The translations under genes were made by a program, and so were the position numbers. The notes beneath the pieces were generated by a model that did not search any database, was not told the DNA's origin, and worked only from the letters and a program-made list of their open reading frames with translations. Below, one piece after another: positions 37,162 to 47,036 of a stretch of DNA of 64,000 nucleotides; position 1 is the stretch's first letter, and each line of letters opens with the position of its first letter. The DNA comes from Caulobacteraceae bacterium (GTDB taxonomy: Bacteria; Pseudomonadota; Alphaproteobacteria; Caulobacterales; Caulobacteraceae): positions 112,456 to 176,455 of the forward strand of contig JAIEQA010000018.1 in assembly GCA_019748095.1 (NCBI GenBank), given 5' to 3'.

Positions 37162-38321
37162 GGCCGATAGGGCTCCAGGATGAGATCACGGGTGATCAGC
37201 ACCCGCACCGGCGCGCCGGCGCGCAGGCGGATGGACGGGCGGACCTGAAGCTCGCGGTCGATCAGACTGTCGCCGACCCGTGCGCCCTCGATCGCCGTGG
37301 CGTCGCCGACGTCGCCGAGCAGACCGCCGCCGCCGTCATCGTCGTCGCGGGCGATCTGGCCCAGGGTGGTGATGGCCCCGGCGAACAGGGTGGCGACCGC
37401 GAGGGGGAACAAGCGCCGATCGACCCGGCCCTGGACGCCAACCGCCCCTTGGGCATCGACGCCGGGTTCCTCGGTCAGGATCAGGCTCTTGCCGTTCGGC
37501 AGGATCAGCCGCTCCCAGGTCAGGAAGGCGCGGCGGTCACCGTAGCTGCTCTCGCCGTCGTGGCGACCGATCAGCCGGGTGCCTTGTGGCAGGAGCAAGT
37601 GTCGGCCGCTCACGGAGTCGAACACGTTCTGGGTGACGGTGGCGACGACCGGCCCGGAGCGAGAGGTATCGATCCCGGTCAGGAGCGCCGCCGGGACGAT
37701 GGCCCCGGCTTTCAGCTCGAACGGCGAAAGAGGATTCATCAGGGCGTGGCCGTTGTAGACGGCCCCGTAGTCTCGACCCGGACCGGCCGACGACGCGCCA
37801 CCGGCAGGCGTGGGGCCGCCCGATGCCTGTGCGCCGGACCCGCCGCCGAAGAACAGGCCTGATCCCGCCGCCTCCTGGGCCACGCTACGGCCGCGAGGCG
37901 CGGACGGCGCGGCGGCGGCAGCGTAACCGTAATCCGGCGAGCGCACCCGGTCCGTGGCGCGCGTGGCAGCCACGGCCGGCTCGGACTCACCCGACCGCGT
38001 GCGGGGCTCGGGCAGTTGATCGCCCGGTGTGAGGCGGTCGTAGCTGGACGGCTGATCAGTCACCACATCGGCGGGCCGGACCGTGCCCCGCGCCTCCTCG
38101 AGCCGTCCCTCCTCCACGCGCTCCCGCGCATTGGCCCGAAGCTCGGGCTGAACCACAAAGGCCCAGGCGAGGGAGCCAGACAGAAGCGCGGCGGCGCCGA
38201 TCATCACGACCTGGACGACGGATTTTCGCAGGCGCACGGCCGTCGGTCGCGGGGCCCGGGTCGACAGGTCCGGCGGCGGCGCCTTGGGCAGAGGCGCATC
38301 CGGATGGATGGGGTCGGTCAT
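37158..38321 (-). CDS. trbI: TrbI/VirB10-like conjugal transfer protein
   Basis: PFELKAGAIVPAALLTGIDTSRSGPVVATVTQNVFDSVSGRHLLLPQGTRLIGRHD. Confidence 0.93.
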   Translation of the reverse strand: MTDPIHPDAPLPKAPPPDLSTRAPRPTAVRLRKSVVQVVMIGAAALLSGSLAWAFVVQPELRANARERVEEGRLEEARGTVRPADVVTDQPSSYDRLTPGDQLPEPRTRSGESEPAVAATRATDRVRSPDYGYAAAAAPSAPRGRSVAQEAAGSGLFFGGGSGAQASGGPTPAGGASSAGPGRDYGAVYNGHALMNPLSPFELKAGAIVPAALLTGIDTSRSGPVVATVTQNVFDSVSGRHLLLPQGTRLIGRHDGESSYGDRRAFLTWERLILPNGKSLILTEEPGVDAQGAVGVQGRVDRRLFPLAVATLFAGAITTLGQIARDDDDGGGGLLGDVGDATAIEGARVGDSLIDRELQVRPSIRLRAGAPVRVLITRDLILEPYRP

Positions 38322-39448
38322 GAGCGGCCTCCCGCGACGCGGTCGGTGCGACCGATGCGAGCGGCGCTGCCGAGGCGATGGAGCCGGACGATCTGCGGCC
38401 GACGGTCGCCGAGCCGCAGCTCGGCCCGGTCGAACACCCGATCGACGACGAACAGACCGCCCTGCTGGCGATAGTTGACCATCTGCGCCTCGCCATCCGG
38501 GGCGATGATGAACAGGGCCGGTGCCTCATCGACCTGTAGATCCGGCGAGAAGGTGATGAAGGTGCGCGTCCCGTCGTTGAACACCGAGGTCGGCGTCCAG
38601 CGCGGGGCACGTCCACGTGGATCGATACGGTAGTGGGCGTCCAGCGGTCCGGTTGGGACCGCCACGGGATCGGAAACCTGCTCCTCGACGCCGCCGAAGG
38701 CCCCTGCCCCGCCCGGCGGGATCACCGCGCCGATGTCCCAGGCAACAGCGGCGTTGAAACCGTCCGGCGAGCCGCTTTTCAGCTGCAGGAAATACACCCG
38801 CTGCGAGGTCGTGAGGACGAGGTTGGTCTCGAGCCCGCGTTCGAGCGGCTTGAGCAGCACATGGGCGCGCTGGTTGGGTCCCGAGCCGGAACTGGCCTCG
38901 CCGATCTGCCAGCGCACGGTGTCGCCCGCCGCCTTGGAGGTGACGGTCTCGCCAGGCGCTAGGGTCAGTGTGGTAACCCGCAGCGGCGCGGTCCAGATCT
39001 CATAGACCCGGCCCGGATCGTAGGAGAACACCTGCACACCGCCGACGAAACTGTCCGAACTCGAGGCGGCGCGCGCCTCGGCGTTGGCCGCCGCGATCGC
39101 GGTCGGGCCGACGACGGGTTGCGGCCTAGGGGCGGGTTCCGGCGGCTGATCGACTGGCGGTGCCCCGAGCAAAGCGGGAGCGTCCGGCGCGACCGCCTCA
39201 TCCTCGACCGCGTCGCCCTCAGCCACGACATCGACGCCGGCGTCAGCGCCCGAGACCACATCGAGATAAGCCCGCTCCGTTGGGCTCGAAGGCAGGACAC
39301 GGGCCGCCGGGAGGCTCACTGCCACCGGCGCCAAACGCGGAACCTCCGGCAGAGGCGCCTCGCCGCCGCTGCTGAAGGGGCGGATAAGGGCACAGCCGGA
39401 GAGAAGGAGGCCGCAAGCGACCAGGCTCAAGAGGCGTCGGGGGTCCAT
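38318..39448 (-). CDS. trbG: TrbG/VirB9-like conjugal transfer protein
   Basis: RVYEIWTAPLRVTTLTLAPGETVTSKAAGDTVRWQIGEA; WTPTSVFNDGTRTFITFSPDLQVDEAPALFI. Confidence 0.92.
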   Translation of the reverse strand: MDPRRLLSLVACGLLLSGCALIRPFSSGGEAPLPEVPRLAPVAVSLPAARVLPSSPTERAYLDVVSGADAGVDVVAEGDAVEDEAVAPDAPALLGAPPVDQPPEPAPRPQPVVGPTAIAAANAEARAASSSDSFVGGVQVFSYDPGRVYEIWTAPLRVTTLTLAPGETVTSKAAGDTVRWQIGEASSGSGPNQRAHVLLKPLERGLETNLVLTTSQRVYFLQLKSGSPDGFNAAVAWDIGAVIPPGGAGAFGGVEEQVSDPVAVPTGPLDAHYRIDPRGRAPRWTPTSVFNDGTRTFITFSPDLQVDEAPALFIIAPDGEAQMVNYRQQGGLFVVDRVFDRAELRLGDRRPQIVRLHRLGSAARIGRTDRVAGGRS

Positions 39449-40110
39449 GATACGTCCTCGATTTTCAGTCCCAGGGGGTTTTTCATCAGCTCGGCCTCGG
39501 TGCGGGGCGGCTGAAGGGTGGTGGTGATCAAGGCGCGCCAGCGTTCGGTCCCGGCGGCCTGGCCGTTGATGAAACGGGTCTCGCGCCACTGCAGGTCGTA
39601 GGTCCGCTCGGTGCGGCGCACGACGTTGAGCACCTCGACATTGACCGCCTCGCGCCCGACCTCGGCGAACGGGTCGTGGGTCTGGGCCCAGGCGTTCAGG
39701 AAGGACGCGGCCTTTGGCGTGACCAGGTCATAGGCGCGCAGCCAGTTCTGGCGGATGACGATGGGGTCGATCGACTTGGAGCGCACATCGCGGATCCAAT
39801 CGGCCAGGGCCCTCCCGGTCTGGGCCTCGGTCGGCTCGTAGCGGCCGCCGATGGCGGTGATGCGCTGAGTCTGGCCCAGATCGGAGACCTCGACCACGAA
39901 GGGCTTGACCACGGCCCGCTCGGCCTGGACCCACCAGCCCGCGCCGAGAAAGCCCGCCAGCACCAGATTGGCCAAAGCAATACGCCGCCAGTTCCGGGCA
40001 TGGGCCAGCGACAGACCCATGCGGTCATCCCAGACCTGGCCGGCCCGTTGATAAGGCGTGCTCTCCGGCGCGGAGGCCAGGGCGCGTTTGGGTTTGAAGA
40101 AGGGATGCAT
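39427..40110 (-). CDS. trbF: TrbF/VirB8-like conjugal transfer protein
   Basis: MHPFFKPKRALASAPESTPYQRAGQVWDDRMGLSLAHARNWRRIALANLVLAG; the 646-aa track ORF is an upstream over-extension. Confidence 0.92.
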   Translation of the reverse strand: MHPFFKPKRALASAPESTPYQRAGQVWDDRMGLSLAHARNWRRIALANLVLAGFLGAGWWVQAERAVVKPFVVEVSDLGQTQRITAIGGRYEPTEAQTGRALADWIRDVRSKSIDPIVIRQNWLRAYDLVTPKAASFLNAWAQTHDPFAEVGREAVNVEVLNVVRRTERTYDLQWRETRFINGQAAGTERWRALITTTLQPPRTEAELMKNPLGLKIEDVSWTPDAS

Positions 40111-40112
40111 GA

Positions 40113-41510
40113 TCAGGACTCCTCCGATCTCAGGCTGGGTGACACCGCCCCGCTGGTCTCGCCGGCGGGCAACAGTCCTCGCCCATGGTTGGCCACAAAA
40201 AACGCCTGCATCGCCGCCGCTCGGGCCGCAGGGCGGCCTGCCGGTTGACCCGAGGTTGCGGTTGCGCCCGCCGCCTTGTGGAAGGCTTTGCGCGCGGCCT
40301 CGGCCTCGGCATTGATCTGGGCGGCGGGGCGGGCGGGGGCCGCCTGGCCGGGATCGCCTTCGGTGGGGGATGGCGCGCTGTCCTTGTGCGGCGCGCCGGT
40401 CCATGCGGTCGAAGGCTCGGCGACACCGGAGGGGCCTAGGGCGGATCGGGTCGAGGCCCAGGGATTGGACGTGCCTCCTGACGCCGGCGAACGCGGCCCG
40501 GACGGCGGGGGGTTGTCGTTGGACGGTCTCGGCGGTGCCGAGGGCGGGGTGGGCGGTCGCCCTGCCCCCGCGCCGGCGGCGGCACGCGCCGATCCCGCGA
40601 CCCGGGACGCGGTGCCACCGACGGCCGCGCCTGCGCCGGCGATCCCGGCTCCGGCAAGAAGCCCCGCGCCGCCGACCGCCAGCGCGCCAGTGACGGCCGA
40701 GCCGGCACCGAGCGCAGGACCGCCGGTGACGAGGGCGGAGGCGAGATTGGGAATGAAGATGGCCAGCATGGCCAGCAGCATCGACGCCACCAGAATAGTC
40801 AAAGCTTCGTAGAGATCGGGGTTGGCGGAGGGCTGAAGCTGGTCGAACACGGTCCGCGCGCCCGAGACCACAATGGCCAGGGCCAAGACCTTCAAACCCG
40901 AGGAGACAACATAGCCGAGCGGCCGTTCGGCCAGGAAGGCCGACTTGGACCAGATCCCGAACGGCAGGAGCACGAAGCCACCCAGGGTGACGATCTTGAA
41001 CTCCAGCAGGGTGACGATGATCTGGAGGGCTAGAATCCCGAACGCCAGCATGATGCCGATCATGGCCAGGCCCAGGATCAGGGCGTCCGTCAGATTGCCG
41101 GCGACATCGAGAGGATTGTTCACCGGCGCCGGGGTCTCGCCCAGCGCTTTCACGATCTCCCAGCCCTGCTGGAGGATGGCGCCGGGGTTCAAAAACTCGC
41201 CTTGGGAGAGCGAACCGCCGCCGGCCGTAAGTCCCAGTTCGATGAAGCCCGCATAGAGCGTCTCGGACAAGGCGTGCCAGTCGTTGATGACGTAGGCGAA
41301 GAACCCGATCAGCAGGATCTTGCCGAAGCCGGACGCCAGAATCTCGCGGTTCGGCGAGAGCAGCCACTGGATTCCGGTAAGAGCGACAACGAGGACGATC
41401 ATTAGGCCGAAGACGCCGTTGACCGCGCCCTGCAGGGCGTTGAACCCGGCCGAGACGGTGTTGGAGAACACCACCATCAGCTCATTGGTTGTCTCCGGGC
41501 TGACCGCCAT
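40113..41510 (-). CDS. trbL: TrbL/VirB6-like conjugal transfer protein
   Basis: Polytopic membrane protein with Pro/Ala-rich C-terminus between trbF and trbJ. Confidence 0.9.
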   Translation of the reverse strand: MAVSPETTNELMVVFSNTVSAGFNALQGAVNGVFGLMIVLVVALTGIQWLLSPNREILASGFGKILLIGFFAYVINDWHALSETLYAGFIELGLTAGGGSLSQGEFLNPGAILQQGWEIVKALGETPAPVNNPLDVAGNLTDALILGLAMIGIMLAFGILALQIIVTLLEFKIVTLGGFVLLPFGIWSKSAFLAERPLGYVVSSGLKVLALAIVVSGARTVFDQLQPSANPDLYEALTILVASMLLAMLAIFIPNLASALVTGGPALGAGSAVTGALAVGGAGLLAGAGIAGAGAAVGGTASRVAGSARAAAGAGAGRPPTPPSAPPRPSNDNPPPSGPRSPASGGTSNPWASTRSALGPSGVAEPSTAWTGAPHKDSAPSPTEGDPGQAAPARPAAQINAEAEAARKAFHKAAGATATSGQPAGRPAARAAAMQAFFVANHGRGLLPAGETSGAVSPSLRSEES

Positions 41511-41523
41511 GACCGTCGCGCCC

Positions 41524-42339
41524 TCAATTCCGCGCGTTCGGAAGCGGGTTGAAGCTCGGCGCGGCCGGCGTCGCGCCGTCCCGTCCCCAGAACTGACGGC
41601 GGGCGTCGGCCCCGGCGGCGCGTTCCGCCGCCGTGCGCGCGGTCTCCTCGGCCATCAACCGCGACTGGGCGAGCATGATGGTGCGCATCGAGCTCAGGTC
41701 TTCGGCCAGGACGGCGAGGATCTGGGTCGAGGACTGGATGGCGGCGGTCTGGCCCTCGGCCCGCTCGCTCGCCGACAGGGCGCCCTGCAGCCGGCGGTCG
41801 CGTCCCTGGCTCAGCCGCTCCAGCTCGGCGGCGGTGCGGGCCAGGTCCTGCGCCGTCTCGCGCGCCGCTGTCGTCCGCCGCTGGCTCTGCTGCAAGGCAT
41901 TGGCCGGGTCGAGGCCCTCGACAGCGGTCGGATAGAGGTCGGTGAACTGGCCTTCGAGCTGGGTGACGGTCGAGGCGACGCCCCGGACGTTCCTAGCCAG
42001 CTCGCCGATGTCGCGCAGGGTGGAGGTGGTCTCGCCCAGATGGCTGTAGGGCGAGGCGGCCAGCTCGCGAGCCTGGTTGGCCAGCATCCGGGCCTCGTTG
42101 GCGAGACTGTCGAGCTGGCGCGAGGCCTGCAGCGCGTTCTCGATGTGATTGCGCGGGTCGAACACCACGGCCTGCGGTGGGGCCGGCGGCGGAGTAGGCG
42201 GCGGATTGGCCTTGGCCGGCGCGGGCTCGGAACAGGCCGCCAGGGCGACCGCGATACCCCCGAGCAGAAGCCCCCTACTCCGCCGCGATGGGCAGGTCGA
42301 AAGCGTCCAAGCCCATTGAATCGAAGATGGCGTCCACAT
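41524..42339 (-). CDS. trbJ: TrbJ-like conjugal transfer protein with lipobox and Pro-rich linker
   Basis: GIAVALAACSEPAPAKANPPPTPPPAPPQAVVFDPRNHIENALQASRQLDSLANEARMLANQARELA. Confidence 0.87.
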   Translation of the reverse strand: MWTPSSIQWAWTLSTCPSRRSRGLLLGGIAVALAACSEPAPAKANPPPTPPPAPPQAVVFDPRNHIENALQASRQLDSLANEARMLANQARELAASPYSHLGETTSTLRDIGELARNVRGVASTVTQLEGQFTDLYPTAVEGLDPANALQQSQRRTTAARETAQDLARTAAELERLSQGRDRRLQGALSASERAEGQTAAIQSSTQILAVLAEDLSSMRTIMLAQSRLMAEETARTAAERAAGADARRQFWGRDGATPAAPSFNPLPNARN

Positions 42340-44728
42340 GGGTCACTCCCTTGGCTTTGAGGAATTCACGGGCAAAGGCCGACGGATCGGCGTGGGTGTC
42401 GCCGAGCCGCTCCAGCACGTCGTCGATCAGGGTCTGGTCCTCGGGCGAGGACGCGCCGCAGAGTGCTAAGGCCACCCCCGACAGCTTCAGATCGAACAGC
42501 CGACGCCCCCGGGGCTGGCGCCAGTAATAGGCGCGCTTGGGCGTGGCGAAGGCGATCAGCTCCAGCTGGCGACGGTTAAGACCGAAGCCGCGATAGAGGT
42601 CGGCCGAGGACGGCTCCAGCGCCCGCGGATTGGGCAGGAAGACCTGGGTCGGGCAGCTCTCGATCAGGCTGGACGCGATCGGCGAGGCGGCGATGTCGTC
42701 CAGCGACTGGGTGGCGAACACCACGGCGACGCGCTTCTTCCTCAGCGTCTTCAGCCATTCGCGGATCTTGGCGGCGAAGGCAGTTTCGCCGAGGAAGAGC
42801 CAGGCCTCGTCCAGGATCAGCATGGTAGGGCGGCCGTCGAACTCCCGCTCCAGATGATGGAACAGAGCCGAGAGCACCGGGGCCACGGCCGAGGGCGTGG
42901 CCATCAGACTTTCCAGTTCGAAGGTGTCGAACCGGGTCGGCTCCAGCGCCTCGAACGCCCCGTCCAGCAGGGCGCCGTGCGGCCCCTTCAGGGTCAGGGG
43001 TTCCAGGGCAGCGGCCACGGCCCGGTCCTGCACGAGAGCGCAGAACACCGTGAGCGTGCGCTGCGAGACCGGCGCATCCGCCAGCGCCGCGAGGGCAATC
43101 CAGATCTCTTCGCGCAGGCGCGGGCTCGGATCGAGGCCGGCCAGTTTGCAGGTTTCGGCCAGCCATTCGGCTGCCCAGGCCCGCTCCGGCTCCTGATCCA
43201 CCCGCGCGAGCGGCTGCAGGGCGAACGGCGTGCCGGCCTCAAGCGCCCGCCACCGTCCGCCGGCCGCCAGGGTCGCGGCGCGGGCCGAACGGCCCTTGTC
43301 GAAGAACACCACCCGCGCGCCGGGATAGCGGAACCATTGCAGGGCCAGGAAGGACAGCAGCGCTGACTTGCCCGAGCCGGTGGGGCCCACGACCATGGCG
43401 TGGCCGACGTCCCCAACATGCAGGACGAGCCGGAACGGGGTGGAGCCCGTCGTCCGCGCCACCGCCAGCGGCGGGCCGTCCAGATTGGCGTCCATTGCCG
43501 GGCCGGCCCAGACGGCTGAGACCGGCAGCAGATCGGAGAGGTTCAGGGTGGAGACCAGGGGTCGCCGGACATCGGCATAGGGCTCGCCGGGCAGGGAGCC
43601 GAGCCAGGCCTCGACCGCGTTCAGATCCTCGATCCGGGCGACGAGCCCCTGGGCGTTCAGGGCCGCCTCGATGGCGCGGGCCTTTTCGGCGGCGACCGCT
43701 TCGCTCGCGTCCATCACCGTGACGGTCAGGGTCAGATAGCCGAAGGCGCAGGCCTCAGCCCCCAGGGCTTCCAGCGCCCCGTCGCATTCCTCGGTCTTGG
43801 AGGCGGCGTCGGTGTCGAGAAGCGGCACCTCCTCCTTCGTGATGGCCTCACGCAACAACGTGCCGACACCTTTGCGCTTGGCGAACCAGCGCTTCCTCAG
43901 CTTGACGATCTCACGCTCGGCCTCGGCCTTGTCGAGCCCGATCCAGCGCGCGCTCCAGCGATAGGCAAAGGGCAGCGATCCGAGGGCGTCCAGCAGACCG
44001 GGGCGGGTCGTCGACGGCAGACCTCGCACCGAGACCACCTTCAGCCAGCGATCCCCGAGCTTCGGAGCCACGCCGCCGGTGAGGCCCGCGTCCGTCAGCC
44101 AGGCGTCCAGGAACATCGGTGTCTCGGGCGGCCGGACGGCGAAGGCCTTTGGCGAGACGCAGTCGTGCAGCCAGGTCAGCAGGGCCTGATCGTCTAGGGC
44201 CTCCACTTCCGGCAAGGCGTCGGTCAGGAGGTCGAGCACCCCGCCGGCCTCGCGGCGGAAGGTGTCCAGCGCCGTGCGCCAATCCCGCCCCCCCTTCTCC
44301 AGGCCGTCGAACAGCCACCGCTCCATCCGCCGGGCGTCGTCCATCGGCGGGAGCCAGGTCAGGGCGGCGCTGAAATCGGTTTCGAATGCGGGGTCGGCCC
44401 CCTCGAACAGGGCGCGCCGCTCGGCGTCGACCAGCCAGGCCGCCTCGACTGCGATCTCGCCGTCGGGATAGGCGGCGGCCGGTCGGCGGCTGGCCTCGAC
44501 ATGCAAACACCAGCCGGTGCCGAGGCGCTTCAGCGCGTTATTGAGCCGGGCCCGCACCGCCATCAGCTCGTCCTCGGTCGAGGATTCCAGATCCGGTCCC
44601 CGGAAGCGGAAGCCCGAGGTGAAGGAGCCATCCTTGTTCAGCACCACGCCGGGGGCGACCAGAGCCGCCCACGGCAGATGGTCCGCCAGGGCCGCCGGTC
44701 GACGGCGATGCTCGTCGAGGAACCGCAT
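42275..44728 (-). CDS. trbE: TrbE/VirB4 conjugal transfer ATPase
   Basis: GHAMVVGPTGSGKSALLSFLALQWFRYPGARVVFFDKGRSARAATLA; TMLILDEAWLFLGETAFAAKIREWLKTLRKKRVAVVFATQSLDD. Confidence 0.95.
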   Translation of the reverse strand: MRFLDEHRRRPAALADHLPWAALVAPGVVLNKDGSFTSGFRFRGPDLESSTEDELMAVRARLNNALKRLGTGWCLHVEASRRPAAAYPDGEIAVEAAWLVDAERRALFEGADPAFETDFSAALTWLPPMDDARRMERWLFDGLEKGGRDWRTALDTFRREAGGVLDLLTDALPEVEALDDQALLTWLHDCVSPKAFAVRPPETPMFLDAWLTDAGLTGGVAPKLGDRWLKVVSVRGLPSTTRPGLLDALGSLPFAYRWSARWIGLDKAEAEREIVKLRKRWFAKRKGVGTLLREAITKEEVPLLDTDAASKTEECDGALEALGAEACAFGYLTLTVTVMDASEAVAAEKARAIEAALNAQGLVARIEDLNAVEAWLGSLPGEPYADVRRPLVSTLNLSDLLPVSAVWAGPAMDANLDGPPLAVARTTGSTPFRLVLHVGDVGHAMVVGPTGSGKSALLSFLALQWFRYPGARVVFFDKGRSARAATLAAGGRWRALEAGTPFALQPLARVDQEPERAWAAEWLAETCKLAGLDPSPRLREEIWIALAALADAPVSQRTLTVFCALVQDRAVAAALEPLTLKGPHGALLDGAFEALEPTRFDTFELESLMATPSAVAPVLSALFHHLEREFDGRPTMLILDEAWLFLGETAFAAKIREWLKTLRKKRVAVVFATQSLDDIAASPIASSLIESCPTQVFLPNPRALEPSSADLYRGFGLNRRQLELIAFATPKRAYYWRQPRGRRLFDLKLSGVALALCGASSPEDQTLIDDVLERLGDTHADPSAFAREFLKAKGVTHVDAIFDSMGLDAFDLPIAAE

Positions 44729-44735
44729 GGCTGGC

Positions 44736-45026
44736 TCACCCGTCCAGATGTCCGGGCAGCGCCAGGTGACGCCGCAGGACATCGAAGAAGCGCCGGTCGG
44801 TGCGGGCGGCATAGAGGCCGATCGCATGGGCGATGGCCCACCATAGCAGACCCAGCCACCAGATGCGCAGCGCCAGGCCGAGCATCAGGGCGATCGTGCC
44901 CATCAGAATGGCGTAGTCGCGCGGCATCCCGGCCATCAGCACCGGCTCGGCCAGGGCCTGGGCAACCGGCAGCTCATAGCCCTCGGGCCGGCGGTCGAGC
45001 GAGATCTGCGAGGTCTGGCCCATCAC
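44736..45026 (-). CDS. trbD: TrbD/VirB3-like protein
   Basis: EGYELPVAQALAEPVLMAGMPRDYAILMGTIALMLGLALRIWWLGLLWWAIAHAIG. Confidence 0.9.
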   Translation of the reverse strand: MMGQTSQISLDRRPEGYELPVAQALAEPVLMAGMPRDYAILMGTIALMLGLALRIWWLGLLWWAIAHAIGLYAARTDRRFFDVLRRHLALPGHLDG

Positions 45027-45343
45027 CCGATCTCCACGCCGCCGGCGAAGCCGAAGAAGTCGAGGAAGAAGGTCGAGGCGGCGAAGGCGATGGAGAGGCC
45101 GAACATGATGCCGAGGCCCCGCCGCATCGACGAGCCGTTCTCACTCATGGCGATCCCGGCCCCGAACAGGACCACGGCCACCACGGCCGCAGCCTGGACC
45201 ACGGGTCCGGTGATGGACTCCACCACCTGCTGCAGCGGCCCTTCCCATGGCATCCCCGACCCGCCCGCCAGGGCCTGGCCCGCCATCAGCAGGCCGCAGG
45301 TCGCCGTCGCGGCCGAAAGGCCGCGTAGAAGTATTCTACGCAT
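45023..45343 (-). CDS. trbC: TrbC/VirB2 pilin
   Basis: Signal peptide plus GGSGMPWEGPLQQVVESITGPVVQAAAVVAVVLFGAGIAMSENGSSMRRGLGIMFGLSIAFAASTFFLDFFG. Confidence 0.92.
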   Translation of the reverse strand: MRRILLRGLSAATATCGLLMAGQALAGGSGMPWEGPLQQVVESITGPVVQAAAVVAVVLFGAGIAMSENGSSMRRGLGIMFGLSIAFAASTFFLDFFGFAGGVEIG

Positions 45344-45616
45344 CGGTTGCTTCCTGATTGTTGGCGCGTCAGCCGGCGCCGCGAATCAAGAAAAACAAAC
45401 TCATCCACATGTTGTCAACAGTGATGACGATTATTTTTGCACAACTCAAATTCAAGTTAGAGGTGACTTGGACGAACTCACATCACGAACTCAGAATGAC
45501 CCTCATAAGGGACTTGGTGTAAGTCAGTCTGTGACTTGTCGTGACTTGCTTCCTATTCAGCAGTGTCGGAGAGTTTCTGTGCCTTGCCTCAGTACGATCC
45601 CCATTTGTTCGGCGTC

Positions 45617-46573
45617 TCAAGCCAGAGTGCGCAGGCGATAGCCGTCGTCTTCAGCACCGTCGACCGCGAGCACGGTTTCCACCCGGCGACCCTCGGGCGT
45701 GCGCCGGATGTGGACGATCCGATCCACGGCCTGGCCGATCGCGCGTCGCGGGACGGTGCTCGAGACCTCGGCGATCAGATCCTCCAATCGGCGCAGGGCC
45801 TCCTCGGCGGAGTTGGCGTGCAGGGTTGAGAGCCCGCCGGGATGGCCGGTGTTCCAGCTTTTGAGCGTCTCCAGCGCCGCCGCCCCCTCGCGCATCTCGC
45901 CGACCACGATCCGGTCCGGCCGCATCCGCAGCGCATCCCGCACCAGATCGACCACGCCGATGACCTTGGGGTATCGCCGCGTGAGCACCGACACCACGTC
46001 CCAGGCCGAGCATTGGAGTTCTGGCGTGTCCTCGACCAGGAAGACGCGGTCATCGGCGAAGGCCGGCTCCGCCAGCACCGCATTGGCCAGGGTGGTCTTG
46101 CCCGACCCGGTCCCACCGGAGATCAGGATGTTCCGGCGCTCCACCGCCGCGGACCGAAGCGCCTCCGCCTGCGCCTCGCTCATCACGCCGTCGCGGACAT
46201 AGTCGGCCAGTCGCCAGATCACCGCCGGGCGTTTCCGGATCGAGAACGCCGGTGCCGATGACACCGGCGGCAAGACCCCCTGAAACCGCTCGCCGGTTTC
46301 GGGCAGGACGCCCGAGAGGCGCGGATCGTCCCGCGTGACGGGCTCGCCGACATAGTCGGCGATCAGCTTGATGGTCCGGTCGCGGGCCTCGGCCGACAGT
46401 CGTTCACCGGTGTCGCGGCGGCCCGACCCGAGCACGTCGAGCACGATGCGGCCATCGGGATTGGCGAGGATCTCGACCACGGTCGGCTCGACCAGGGCCG
46501 CCAAGACCGTGTCGCCCAACGCGTGGCGCAGGGCTTCGAGCTTGCGCTCGGCGACGATGGGATGGGCGCGCAC
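45617..46573 (-). CDS. trbB: TrbB/VirB11 conjugal transfer ATPase
   Basis: RRNILISGGTGSGKTTLANAVLAE; FLVEDTPELQC; MRPDRIVVGEMREGAAALETLKSWNTGHPGGLSTLHANSAEEAL. Confidence 0.95.
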   Translation of the reverse strand: MRAHPIVAERKLEALRHALGDTVLAALVEPTVVEILANPDGRIVLDVLGSGRRDTGERLSAEARDRTIKLIADYVGEPVTRDDPRLSGVLPETGERFQGVLPPVSSAPAFSIRKRPAVIWRLADYVRDGVMSEAQAEALRSAAVERRNILISGGTGSGKTTLANAVLAEPAFADDRVFLVEDTPELQCSAWDVVSVLTRRYPKVIGVVDLVRDALRMRPDRIVVGEMREGAAALETLKSWNTGHPGGLSTLHANSAEEALRRLEDLIAEVSSTVPRRAIGQAVDRIVHIRRTPEGRRVETVLAVDGAEDDGYRLRTLA

Positions 46574-46574
46574 C

Positions 46575-47027
46575 TCAGTTGGCCGTGCCGAAGGATCGGG
46601 GCTCGCTATCGAACCTAGTCGCCGGCTCTGGCCGAGGGTCGCGACCCTGGACGATGCGGGACGCCGCCGCGTCCAGAAGCCGATCGATGCGGCGGTCCAC
46701 CGCCGCCTGGACGGTCGGATCCTGGTCGGCGACCGCATCGGGGAGGCGCAGGAACATGGCCTTGGCCACCTCGATCAGGACTTCCTGGACGATCTGCATG
46801 TCGCGCGAGTTCGAGCGCATATGATCCCGGAGGGACCGCTCCATCTGCAGCAGACGGTCCTCGGGATCGGCCTGGGGGGCCTTGGCCAGCCCGCGAGCGA
46901 TCGCCCGGCCCGCCGCCTGGCTAAGGGTGGCCTTGGAGGCCTTGGCCTCCCGATTGAGGCCGGCGACGACACGGGCGTCGGTGAGATAGACCTGAACCCG
47001 CGTGCGGGCAGCGACCGTCTTGGGCAT
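46575..47027 (-). CDS. CopG-like ribbon-helix-helix regulator of the tra/trb operon
   Basis: TRVQVYLTDARVVAGLNREAKASKATLSQAAGRAIARGL; located between traG and trbB. Confidence 0.8.
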   Translation of the reverse strand: MPKTVAARTRVQVYLTDARVVAGLNREAKASKATLSQAAGRAIARGLAKAPQADPEDRLLQMERSLRDHMRSNSRDMQIVQEVLIEVAKAMFLRLPDAVADQDPTVQAAVDRRIDRLLDAAASRIVQGRDPRPEPATRFDSEPRSFGTAN

Positions 47028-47036
47028 GGGGTACTC

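Noticed and set aside
39427-41367. 646-aa minus-strand ORF spanning trbF and trbL
   Set aside because: Only the last 227 aa (from MHPFFKPKR) are TrbF; the upstream part is an out-of-frame read of trbL
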